A DNA stretch of 25,740 nt from JABWBR01 sp036741235 (GCA_036741235.1 DAINSQ010000059.1:1-25740); one strand, 5' to 3'; counted from the stretch's first letter, positions 1 through 6,251 are shown. The notes: a model not told the origin generated them from the sequence alone. Translations and numbers: made by a program.

Positions 1-1900
1 TTTGTGCTTCAATATCTTTCCGACTCTTCCTATAGATATTGCCCCAAATAAGAAATATTTGTGGATCCTTTGGATCAAGCTGGGCTGCTTTATCCATCAG
101 TTTCTCTGCTTCACTCAAGTGATTCTCATATGATTCCATAATAGCCCAATTTCTATATATTGGCGAAAAATGTGGCGCCACCTTAATTGCTCTTTTATAT
201 TCCTCAATTGCAGCATCATAGTTACCAGACTGATATTTCTGAAATGCTGTTTGTGCAATGATTGTAGCAATTTTCTCTTCATCGGTTTTTGCCCCATAGT
301 TATATAAGCTATGTTTATATTCTTTTGCAGCTCTCTCTGTAGTAGTAACAGTGCTTTCGACTTGGTTAATCCGTGCATTTAGATTTTCCCTTATTTCAAT
401 ATTTTTATTTAATTGTATCCTTGTATATCCCTTTGTTAGCGGCAGTAAAGTATATTTAGTAATTATCTCCTTCTTCTCATTTTGAAATTGCTCTGGAATT
501 AAAAGAGAACACAAAATAAGTTCTTCAATTAAATCGTCAAATACAGAATCTTCTATGCCAATAGTGTAAAGTATTTTTTTACTATTTTCACTAATCGTTG
601 CAAAAATCCGCTCATAACAAAATTTAGATATATCACTTTCGGTAGTATTAATATCGTCAATAACTTTATTTATATCTTTACCTCTTGCGACTTGACCAAC
701 TACCCACTTTATAGCTAAAGGATAAAATGAAACTTTAGAAACATATTTAAGGATAATATCGTCAGGTAATGCTACTAATCTCATTAGTTGTTTATCTTTG
801 CATATTTGACGGAACAAAAAAACAGCCTCCTTTGCTTTTAATTCTTTTAATTCATATCTTCTTTCTAACTGCCCTATTCCTTTCCTTGAAGTAATCAGAA
901 ATTTCACTTTTAATGGCGCATCAAAAATAAAGTTGATAATTCTTTGATCCGTTATTGTTTCTAGATTGTCAATAACAATCAACATCTTACTGCATATATC
1001 AATTATTTCATTTACGAATTGCTCTTTTGATTCAATTGAATTATTTTGCAAATCAGATTGGAAGTCGAATATTCCAATAATAGTATCAAGAAGTTCTTCA
1101 TAGCTTTTTAATGTTGGCTCAATATCTTCAATTCCTAATGCTGATAATTTATTTTCCTTAGCACTTAGCCAGATAATTGCATCAAATGTTTGCTTTTTAT
1201 ATTTATCGGTAAAATTTTGGAGAACTCTTAATGCTAATGCAGTTTTTCCTACGCCTCCAGATCCTGTTATGCTTATTACTGTAAATTTTTCACTTTCCAA
1301 ATATTGCATTATTTTTTTAATATCTTCATCTCGTCCAACAAAACCACCTTCGTATTCATAATCTGGAACTGGTATATTATTAATTATTCCTGACTCAAAA
1401 AACCGGTCTTCAATAAAATCAATTGGTATTTTTACGACTACTGAATTAGGGTCCGATTTAAGACTGGATAAAAGGTTGTTAAATTCTTTAAATGGAAGTG
1501 AATTTGCAATACTTGACGAAAGTTCTATTAGTTTATCTAAATCAACACTTGTAAAATAACCTTTTACATGTGCTATTTTACAACGTAATGCATATAGTTC
1601 ATCCATTGCATATGTAAAGTCATTTTTAGAAATACAATTTTTTAGAATCACTTGATAATTGTCCTTGTACAAAGAAATCTCCTTAAGGTCCGGAAAGTCT
1701 GTTTCATCAAAAAACTCAAAAGCATCCGACCAATATGTCTCTCCTTTTCTTTCTTCACATTTCTTAATTATTCCTGAAGGTATTTTATCACGAAAATCAG
1801 GAGATGATATTGCCAGCCCTTCTGCGAGAAGTTGCCTAAATGAAAATTCAAATCGAGAAATGATTGTGTAACCTGCGTCTCTTCTGCTATTGATTATCAT
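1..1900 (-). CDS. HEPN - NB-ARC (STAND) ATPase - TPR protein, 3' end outside window
   Basis: An open frame of 633 codons runs from ATG at 1900 through the left edge without a stop, so the C-terminus is missing. Residues 1-135 resemble a Swt1-type HEPN domain with an R-x4-H motif (R106, H111, in ALRCKIAH), the usual HEPN RNase active-site signature. A VGR motif at 188-190 opens an NB-ARC-type P-loop ATPase: Walker A GSGGVGKT 213-220, Walker B MLIVIDN 306-312, a KFLITSR sensor-like strand 333-339, and FYPLAIKWV at 392-400 matching the NB-ARC GLPLA motif. From about 546 to the edge there are TPR-like repeats (NYDAAIEEYKRAIKVAP). The start follows an A-rich stretch typical of Bacteroidota. Known STAND proteins of this effector-ATPase-sensor layout act as ligand-triggered defence switches; that this one is an RNase-armed anti-phage sensor is inference. 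The gene is clearly more AT-rich than the right part of the window. Confidence 0.85.
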   Translation of the reverse strand, partial: MIINSRRDAGYTIISRFEFSFRQLLAEGLAISSPDFRDKIPSGIIKKCEERKGETYWSDAFEFFDETDFPDLKEISLYKDNYQVILKNCISKNDFTYAMDELYALRCKIAHVKGYFTSVDLDKLIELSSSIANSLPFKEFNNLLSSLKSDPNSVVVKIPIDFIEDRFFESGIINNIPVPDYEYEGGFVGRDEDIKKIMQYLESEKFTVISITGSGGVGKTALALRVLQNFTDKYKKQTFDAIIWLSAKENKLSALGIEDIEPTLKSYEELLDTIIGIFDFQSDLQNNSIESKEQFVNEIIDICSKMLIVIDNLETITDQRIINFIFDAPLKVKFLITSRKGIGQLERRYELKELKAKEAVFLFRQICKDKQLMRLVALPDDIILKYVSKVSFYPLAIKWVVGQVARGKDINKVIDDINTTESDISKFCYERIFATISENSKKILYTIGIEDSVFDDLIEELILCSLLIPEQFQNEKKEIITKYTLLPLTKGYTRIQLNKNIEIRENLNARINQVESTVTTTERAAKEYKHSLYNYGAKTDEEKIATIIAQTAFQKYQSGNYDAAIEEYKRAIKVAPHFSPIYRNWAIMESYENHLSEAEKLMDKAAQLDPKDPQIFLIWGNIYRKSRKDIEAQ

Positions 1901-2201
1901 ATTATTTTTTTATTGGGATAACACCCGTTTTCCAAAAACAACAATCAATACATGCTATTAACGAATAAATCCACGTTATAATCACATCCCCTTTCTGGAT
2001 CATATAGGTCATTGCACCTATACTTAGTCGTCAACTGCAGGTTAACTTAGTCACCTAACCAAACCCGCATTGCGCCAATACTTAATCGTATCAAACAACC
2101 AGCCCCCTGTACCACACCTTACCATGCATACACCACCCAAACCTCACACAACAAAAACACTGGCGACCGGGTAAACCCCTTCACGACGATTGGACTATGT
2201 G
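1901..2201. other. Gene-free stretch upstream of the HEPN-STAND gene
   Basis: About 300 bases with no convincing reading frame. It is the 5' flank of the minus-strand HEPN-STAND gene and ends at a direct repeat that carries a minus-strand TATATTTG box (2202-2209). The central part is rich in C and A on the plus strand. No tRNA, inverted repeat or coding signal was recognised. Confidence 0.5.
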
Positions 2202-2209
2202 CAAATATA
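2202..2209 (-). promoter_or_regulatory. Bacteroidota -7 box (TATATTTG)
   Basis: On the minus strand this reads TATATTTG, an exact match to the Bacteroidota TAnnTTTG element. It points toward the HEPN-STAND gene, about 300 bases away, which would imply a long leader. No well-spaced -33 TTG is evident. The equivalent position in the second direct repeat reads TATATTTA (2731-2738) and lies about 63 bases upstream of the HigA-like gene. Confidence 0.35.
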
Positions 2210-2326
2210 ATCCCCTAACAATTAAAAGGCAAGAGGGCGGAGAAAAAAATCTTGCGGCTTGCCCGGATTTTTTTTCACCGCTGAGTGAAAGGAGTTGGGC
2301 GCGGAGTGGCGCAGAGGGAGGGGGCT
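2203..2326. repeat. Direct repeat copy 1 flanking the HigA-like gene
   Basis: This roughly 120-base segment is repeated at 2732-2850 in the same orientation with only scattered differences. Shared landmarks in order: AAATATAAT, CCTAACAATTAAAAGGCAAG, TCTTGCGGCTTGCCCGGA, a run of T, CACCGCTGAGT, AAGGAGTTGGGCGCGGAGT, GCGC. The second half belongs to the dispersed repeat family (R1) also seen at 6155-6243, 7327-7432, 20398-20463 and 25601-25729. Confidence 0.85.
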
Positions 2327-2340
2327 GAGCAGCGCAGGGT

Positions 2341-2356
2341 GGGAAGTTTGCGCTGG
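2341..2356 (-). repeat. Gene-end motif copy 1 (after the HigA-like gene)
   Basis: Minus strand reads CCAGCGCAAACTTCCC, starting 12 bases after the stop of the HigA-like gene. Related sequences follow or overlap the stops of the MNT gene (3036-3050) and the PIN gene (5311-5326). Upstream similarity also includes CATACCG / CATACTA / TATACCCCG. Confidence 0.55.
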
Positions 2357-2368
2357 CGGTATGCTTTA

Positions 2369-2668
2369 TCACGCCAAGTTTTTATGCATTTCCGGGATTC
2401 CGGCCAGGTCTTTTGCCAGGATATTTTTGGATTCCTCAATATCGAAGTCGTCCTGAAGTCCAAGCCAAAATTTTGCCGAAGTACCGAAGTATTTACTTAG
2501 CCTTAATGCCGTGTCGGCTGTAATTCTCCTTTTCCGTTTTACGATTTCGCTTACCCTTGTCTGGGGTATCTTGAGGTCTTTTGCCAACTTGTATTGGCTG
2601 ATTCCCATTGGGATAAGGAACTCTTCTAGCAAAACCTCTCCCGGATGTATGTTTGGTAGTTTTTCCAT
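2369..2668 (-). CDS. higA: HigA-type helix-turn-helix antitoxin, no adjacent HigB
   Basis: 99 residues, the normal length for HigA-family antitoxins (XRE-type helix-turn-helix, VapI/HigA group). The hallmark opening HPGEVLLEEFL (residues 8-18) is followed by the helix-turn-helix: ISQYKLAKDLKIPQTRVSEI (about 24-43), then the family-typical ITADTALRLSKYFGTSAKFW. In higBA operons the toxin lies immediately upstream, but 2669-3046 has no minus-strand frame that resembles HigB, and none follows downstream. It is therefore a solitary antitoxin or regulator, possibly left after toxin loss. The ATG at 2668 fixes the complete N-terminal motif. A direct repeat lies on either side, so it may be a small mobile or recombining cassette (inference). 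Confidence 0.88.
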   Translation of the reverse strand: MEKLPNIHPGEVLLEEFLIPMGISQYKLAKDLKIPQTRVSEIVKRKRRITADTALRLSKYFGTSAKFWLGLQDDFDIEESKNILAKDLAGIPEMHKNLA

Positions 2669-2731
2669 CTTGCGGTTTTATTTAAGGATAGTATACGACG
2701 TCAAGTTATGTGCAATGAGTGGTATATCAGT

Positions 2732-2850
2732 AAATATAATACCTAACAATTAAAAGGCAAGATGGTGGAGAAAAAATCTTGCGGCTTGCCCGGATTTTTT
2801 TTCACCGCTGAGTATAAGGAGTTGGGCGCGGAGTTGCGCGGAGGAAGGAG
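2732..2850. repeat. Direct repeat copy 2 flanking the HigA-like gene
   Basis: Second copy of the ~120-base direct repeat found at 2203-2326, same orientation, mostly single-base differences and one-base gaps. It lies directly upstream of the HigA-like gene and contains TATATTTA on the minus strand where copy 1 has TATATTTG. Confidence 0.85.
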
Positions 2851-2933
2851 GTACATAAACCTATTTGATCAAACACTATGCTGAGCCCAATAACCAGGTA
2901 TCAAGTGTTCACTTTGCGCCGGAAAACGTTCCT

Positions 2934-3025
2934 CTCGTGCTATTTATCCTTCGGATTTTACCCGTTTGTACTGCGTATCTGTCTGGTTGGAAATTAGACG
3001 GCACGAGATTTGAATCTCGCGCCAG
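2934..3025. repeat. R2 hairpin repeat, decayed copy
   Basis: Matches 5157-5255 along its length (TTTATCCTTCGG, TTTTACCCG, TGTACTG, TCTGTC, GGTTGGAA, GGCACGAGATTTGAATCTCG, CGCCAG). Only the last palindrome, CGAGATTTGAATCTCG at 3004-3019, is intact; the two others present in the 5157 copy are degraded here, and a short deletion follows GGTTGGAA. The two R2 copies bracket the MNT and EVE-nuclease genes. Confidence 0.8.
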
Positions 3026-3035
3026 TGCGGGGGTA

Positions 3036-3050
3036 GAAAGTTCGCACTAG
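3036..3050 (-). repeat. Gene-end motif copy 2 (overlaps MNT stop)
   Basis: Minus strand reads CTAGTGCGAACTTTC and contains the TAG stop of the MNT gene. The bases just upstream, CATACTA, match those before the motif after the HigA-like gene (CATACCG). The last residues of the MNT protein (TYY) are therefore encoded by repeat sequence. Confidence 0.5.
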
Positions 3051-3343
3051 TAGTATGTTTTTTCGTAGATAGTAATTAAGTCTTTTTCAATGTACTCCTT
3101 TAGACGAGGATTCTTTAAACTATTTTCGGTGACCAAGTCAATAGTAATGCCAAGTTTATCAGTAAGCTCCTGTTCAATTTGAACCAACTTAAGCAGACTT
3201 ATTCTATCCTTAAACTTGATAAGAATATCCAATTCGCTACTCTTACTATTTTCGCCTCTGGCAAATGAACCAAACACACCAATCTTGGCTGGATGGTAGG
3301 GAAGGAGGTATAATAATAGCTTGGATCGAAGTTCTCTATCCAT
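3047..3343 (-). CDS. MNT-type minimal nucleotidyltransferase, no adjacent HEPN partner
   Basis: 98 residues, a usual size for minimal nucleotidyltransferases of the pol-beta superfamily (MntA-like). The active-site loop GSFARGENSKSSELD spans residues 25-39. Family consensus is GSx10DxD; here the first metal ligand is E37 rather than Asp, followed by D39, with a likely third carboxylate D69 in ITIDLV. In HEPN/MNT systems the MNT antitoxin AMPylates a HEPN RNase toxin and is encoded next to it, but neither 2851-3046 nor 3344-3548 encodes a HEPN protein. It may be an orphan antitoxin, may act on a distant partner, or may be decaying. The start is ATG at 3343 without a strong ribosome-binding site. 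The 3' end overlaps a repeat motif. Confidence 0.85.
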   Translation of the reverse strand: MDRELRSKLLLYLLPYHPAKIGVFGSFARGENSKSSELDILIKFKDRISLLKLVQIEQELTDKLGITIDLVTENSLKNPRLKEYIEKDLITIYEKTYY

Positions 3344-3548
3344 GACTTTATAACATTCGTCTAGCTAAGATAACGGTTTTCAGCCAATTTTCGTTCAATC
3401 TTCGTTTTGCAGTAGAGGCCGTAAAAACATTTGTGCAGGGCGGGCTTAGTATCACTACCGTTTCCACACGAACGAAAGCCCATAGGAAGGTATCCCTCCA
3501 GCGCTGCTTGCCGCTCACGGAGATAGCTCTGCTGATTTGAAAACAGTT

Positions 3549-5060
3549 CTATGTTTTGAATTTTTTTCCGATCATTTTCATAAGCTGATGAAGATTGTCA
3601 GGGTTCTCAATATCATTCCACGTGAAATGGATATTTTTATCAATATCGAAATTACTGCCGGCCTTTTCATATATCCATAACCCTTCTTTTGAGGCAAGAA
3701 CGAATTTATCCGCCTGCAATCGCATGGCATACGATTTTGCCTGAAAGTAAGCATCTTTCAGACTTTTCGTACTTTTTATCGAATACTTGGCTTCTATCAG
3801 CATTTTCGCGCTTTCCTCGCCTCGCGCGGATATCGCTCCGAAACAGTAATCAGGATAATATCTTTCGCCCCGACCCATTCTTATAGGCATTTGCCGTATC
3901 CAATCCGCTTGCTCATACTTCAATCTCGAAAGCAAAGGTTCCAGCAGATACAATTCCACTTCCCTTTCATCTTTCAGTACGATCTCATCCGACAGGTATT
4001 TTATGACTTCTATTTTGGGTAAAGCCGTTATATCCATTCCTTTTTCTGCCCAGAGCCTGAGCATCTCGCCGTACTCGTCATGAGCAACTGGATAGCCGTT
4101 TACTCCCTGGAAATTTTTCCTGATAATCGGCGATTTTGACAAGACGGGATTTGTCTTTATCTCTTGCAGTGTGATTGGAGGAACTTTTATTGCATTAGAA
4201 ATATAGGTCAGGCAGTAGTAGTAAAAAAAAGGATCAATGAAACCATCATTAATGGCCTGCCAAACAGAGTGGATATAACTTCTTGGGCTTACGCAGTACA
4301 TAATCAAGATATCCCCTGCTCGTATATCTATATTTGATTGCCACCGTTCAGTCTCATTATTTTTCGCATTATCCAAAAAGTCAAAATCCGCTTGTCCTCC
4401 TTGTCCTCCACCTACATACCAAACCTTTGAAGGGCTTATGTTCAGAGTGTTTTCTGCCAGCGAATTGGGCGCAAAGTCGTAAAAAAAAGCGATCAACTCT
4501 TCTGGACTTAATCCGTTGTTGATCCTGAACTCATATAATGCCTTGCAAATCTCAAGATAATACATTGTGCGTTCGCGCTTGTACCGTTTTTTCGGGATTT
4601 CCGGGAGGGCGATATAATACTCATCACATATAAGCTTGAATTTATCAAATTCGCAAATAAAAAAATAAGGAAAAAAGAAATCCGGAAATGAAATATAAAG
4701 CGCATTTGATATATATTCAATTTCTTCCCACCAGCCTTCATCTTCATCTTTTACTAAAATATCAAATCCTGCAAAATTAACTCCTTCGCTTATCCATTGG
4801 TTAAATGTATCATCTGCCGCATCTACTTGAAAGCTTTTCTTACTAAAATGGTTATGGTATATTTTTAAGATATTGACCTTGCCGTCCTGTATAAAATCCA
4901 AAAATCCATTTTGCTTTATTTTTTCAATCTCATCTTCTTCAAAATCAACGAGAAAAGATTCGTTGTCAGGGATTTCTATAAAAGGCTTTGAATCATCAAT
5001 AGCTTTTTTTCCTATATCAGAATTTTTATACAGTCCCCATATGTATTTATTAAACTTCAT
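3549..5060 (-). CDS. Putative modification-dependent restriction enzyme: EVE-like reader fused to PD-(D/E)XK nuclease
   Basis: 503 residues. Residues 1-200 are not recognised beyond many aromatic residues and a helical segment (NNGLSPEELIAFFYDFAP) just before the next domain. Residues about 212-322 look like an EVE/PUA-type domain: start KVWYVGGGQ, central IRAGDILIMYCVSPR, then aromatic-rich VWQAINDGF and a closing NFQGVNGY; EVE domains bind modified cytosines. Residues about 365-465 resemble an HsdR-N-type PD-(D/E)XK nuclease: helix VELYLLEPLLSRL, D404 in YYPDY, E423 and K425 in IEAK, and Q440 in QAKSYA. The reader plus nuclease layout is that of type IV, modification-dependent restriction, with no methyltransferase nearby, which fits. 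Function and modified-base specificity are inference. Alternative: a non-cleaving or single-strand nuclease in another defence pathway. Confidence 0.72.
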   Translation of the reverse strand: MKFNKYIWGLYKNSDIGKKAIDDSKPFIEIPDNESFLVDFEEDEIEKIKQNGFLDFIQDGKVNILKIYHNHFSKKSFQVDAADDTFNQWISEGVNFAGFDILVKDEDEGWWEEIEYISNALYISFPDFFFPYFFICEFDKFKLICDEYYIALPEIPKKRYKRERTMYYLEICKALYEFRINNGLSPEELIAFFYDFAPNSLAENTLNISPSKVWYVGGGQGGQADFDFLDNAKNNETERWQSNIDIRAGDILIMYCVSPRSYIHSVWQAINDGFIDPFFYYYCLTYISNAIKVPPITLQEIKTNPVLSKSPIIRKNFQGVNGYPVAHDEYGEMLRLWAEKGMDITALPKIEVIKYLSDEIVLKDEREVELYLLEPLLSRLKYEQADWIRQMPIRMGRGERYYPDYCFGAISARGEESAKMLIEAKYSIKSTKSLKDAYFQAKSYAMRLQADKFVLASKEGLWIYEKAGSNFDIDKNIHFTWNDIENPDNLHQLMKMIGKKFKT

Positions 5061-5156
5061 AAATGATTATTGTAACGAGTTAAGGCACTGAAGCGTCGTG
5101 GGTATGAATCTATGCTCGACTATTACTTGAAAATTACCACTAGCTTAAAGTTCGAC

Positions 5157-5255
5157 CTCGTACCGTTTATCCTTCGGGTTTTACCCGATTGTACTGTGTG
5201 TCTGTCGGGTTGGAACCCGACTGATAGGCGGCACGAGATTTGAATCTCGCGCCAG
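5157..5255. repeat. R2 hairpin repeat, intact copy
   Basis: About 100 bases holding three successive palindromes: TCGGGTTTTACCCGA (5174-5188), GTCGGGTTGGAACCCGAC (5204-5221) and CGAGATTTGAATCTCG (5234-5249). The segment is repeated in decayed form at 2934-3025. Further GCGCCAGC / GCGCTAAC units follow at about 5298-5326. It lies between the PIN gene end and the start of the EVE-nuclease gene and contains no gene. Confidence 0.82.
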
Positions 5256-5310
5256 CGCACTTGTATTTTGTTTTGGGTTTTAGTGGGAGGGGACTTCGCG
5301 CCAGCAGAGA

Positions 5311-5326
5311 GGGAACCTCGCGCTAA
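5311..5326 (-). repeat. Gene-end motif copy 3 (after PIN gene)
   Basis: Minus strand reads TTAGCGCGAGGTTCCC, starting 12 bases after the PIN stop, the same spacing as the motif after the HigA-like gene. Compare CCAGCGCAAACTTCCC at 2341-2356 and CTAGTGCGAACTTTC at 3036-3050. Confidence 0.5.
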
Positions 5327-5338
5327 CGGGGTATAATT

Positions 5339-5782
5339 TCATTCAAGTAAGGTACGTATTTTGTATAACTCGTCGGTTGTGATGAAATTAGAGTATCCTT
5401 TGCTCGCCAAACCTCTCAATAGCTCTCTATCACCTGTCCATAATTTTATTCCCATAAATTCAGCAAGCGCCACAAAGGCAATATCATTCATATCAACATC
5501 CCGGACAAGATGAGCTGCTTTTGCCCAAAATTCAAATGGAATGAGCGCTTCGTTTGTAAGTACCAGGCAATTTGTGATTTGGTATTCAGCTTGATCCAAC
5601 TGCTCTTCACTCATCCTTGAGAGTTCCAACAACTTTGGGCGGTGCTTTTTGAGTTCCGAGCGCAACGTATCGCATGCATGAAATTCGAGAATACCATGCG
5701 AATTCATGATCAAGTCACCGATTCTGTTTTCAGTGTTCAGAACAGCGCTAAAGGCGATATTGGTGTCGACTACAAATTTCAC
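5339..5782 (-). CDS. PIN-domain toxin (type II toxin-antitoxin)
   Basis: 147 residues, typical of PIN/VapC-like toxins, which are Mg-dependent RNases. Conserved acidic residues are visible: D6 in VVDTN, E43 in LRSELKKH, D97/D100 in RDVDMNDIAFVALAE, and D118 in TGDREL. The start is GTG at 5782; its GTGA overlaps the TGA of the antitoxin gene by 4 bases, which indicates translational coupling and fixes the start. The preceding small protein is the likely neutralising partner. The target RNA cannot be told from sequence. A short motif shared with other genes of this region follows the stop by 12 bases. Confidence 0.9.
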   Translation of the reverse strand: MKFVVDTNIAFSAVLNTENRIGDLIMNSHGILEFHACDTLRSELKKHRPKLLELSRMSEEQLDQAEYQITNCLVLTNEALIPFEFWAKAAHLVRDVDMNDIAFVALAEFMGIKLWTGDRELLRGLASKGYSNFITTDELYKIRTLLE

Positions 5783-5985
5783 TCCGGTAAAAAGCGTTGT
5801 TTATTTTCTTCCCACCATTGCTTATTGGCTTCACGAGCCAATTCATCTACATCCTGCTGCCTGGCCTTACTATCTTTTGTGGCCTCTTTGTATAGCAGGT
5901 AATTGACAAGTCGTTGTACACCCTCCATATCTACAGACCCAGGTAGCGTTATTATTATTTGGTTGTCAACTCGTTGTATTGTCAT
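5779..5985 (-). CDS. Antitoxin partner of the PIN toxin
   Basis: 68 residues, first gene of a two-gene operon with the PIN toxin, overlapping it by 4 bases. The N-terminal half (QIIITLPGSVDMEGVQRLVNYLLY) suggests a short beta strand then helix; the C-terminal half is charged and helical with WWEENKQRFLPE at the end, a plausible toxin-wrapping tail. No standard Phd, AbrB or RHH motif can be assigned with confidence, so the family is left open. A TATATTTG -7 box lies 18 bases upstream of the ATG. The antitoxin role rests on size, position and coupling. Confidence 0.78.
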   Translation of the reverse strand: MTIQRVDNQIIITLPGSVDMEGVQRLVNYLLYKEATKDSKARQQDVDELAREANKQWWEENKQRFLPE

Positions 5986-6003
5986 CGCTTCTACAGTTTC
6001 TTA

Positions 6004-6011
6004 CAAATATA
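6004..6011 (-). promoter_or_regulatory. Bacteroidota -7 box (TATATTTG) for the PIN antitoxin-toxin operon
   Basis: Minus strand reads TATATTTG, an exact TAnnTTTG match, 18 bases before the antitoxin ATG at 5985. A TTTTTG lies 14 bases further upstream, which is shorter than the usual -33 spacing, so only the -7 element is called. Confidence 0.5.
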
Positions 6012-6154
6012 AGGTTTTCCTTGATCAAAAACAAAAGTGCATGCTGTGGGGCTCCTTATGCATTTTCCTTGGAGCATAATTGCGGCGAATTCATGTTCCT
6101 TGACAATATCATCTAGTTATGTGCTATTGACGGGCAAAGTTGTTTTTATCTCCA

Positions 6155-6243
6155 GGTGAAATGAGTTCAGCGCGGAGTTGCGCAGAACAATAGAGCTACT
6201 CAGCGAAACTTAGCGAAAAACTCCCTTAACCTCTGCGGTTTAA
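6155..6243. repeat. R1 dispersed repeat copy
   Basis: Contains AGGTGAAATGAGTT, GCGCGGAGTTGCGCAGA and, in opposite sense, AAACTCCCTTAACCTCTGCGG, so the two halves are imperfect inverted copies. Same family as 7327-7432, 20398-20463 and 25601-25729. It occupies the gap between the PIN antitoxin gene and the 3' end of the propeller lipoprotein; the rest of 5986-6251 holds nothing else recognisable apart from the -7 box. Confidence 0.65.
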
Positions 6244-6251
6244 GAAAATGG

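Noticed and set aside
2934..3025. CRISPR-like array from R2 repeats
   Set aside because: Only two distant copies with different degrees of decay, no regular spacers and no Cas genes.
2669..3046. HigB toxin upstream of the HigA-like gene
   Set aside because: No minus-strand frame of suitable length or HigB-like sequence; the interval is filled by direct repeat copy 2 and the decayed R2 copy.
3344..3548. HEPN partner gene or insertion-sequence end beside the MNT gene
   Set aside because: About 200 bases with no open frame. There is a weak GGGCTT...AAGCCC inverted pair near 3436-3482 but no target duplication or transposase, so nothing was called.
2934..5326. Integron-type cassette array with attC sites
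   Set aside because: Same-strand orphan genes ending in hairpin repeats are suggestive, but the repeats lack convincing RYYYAAC/GTTRRRY core pairs and no integrase is in the window.
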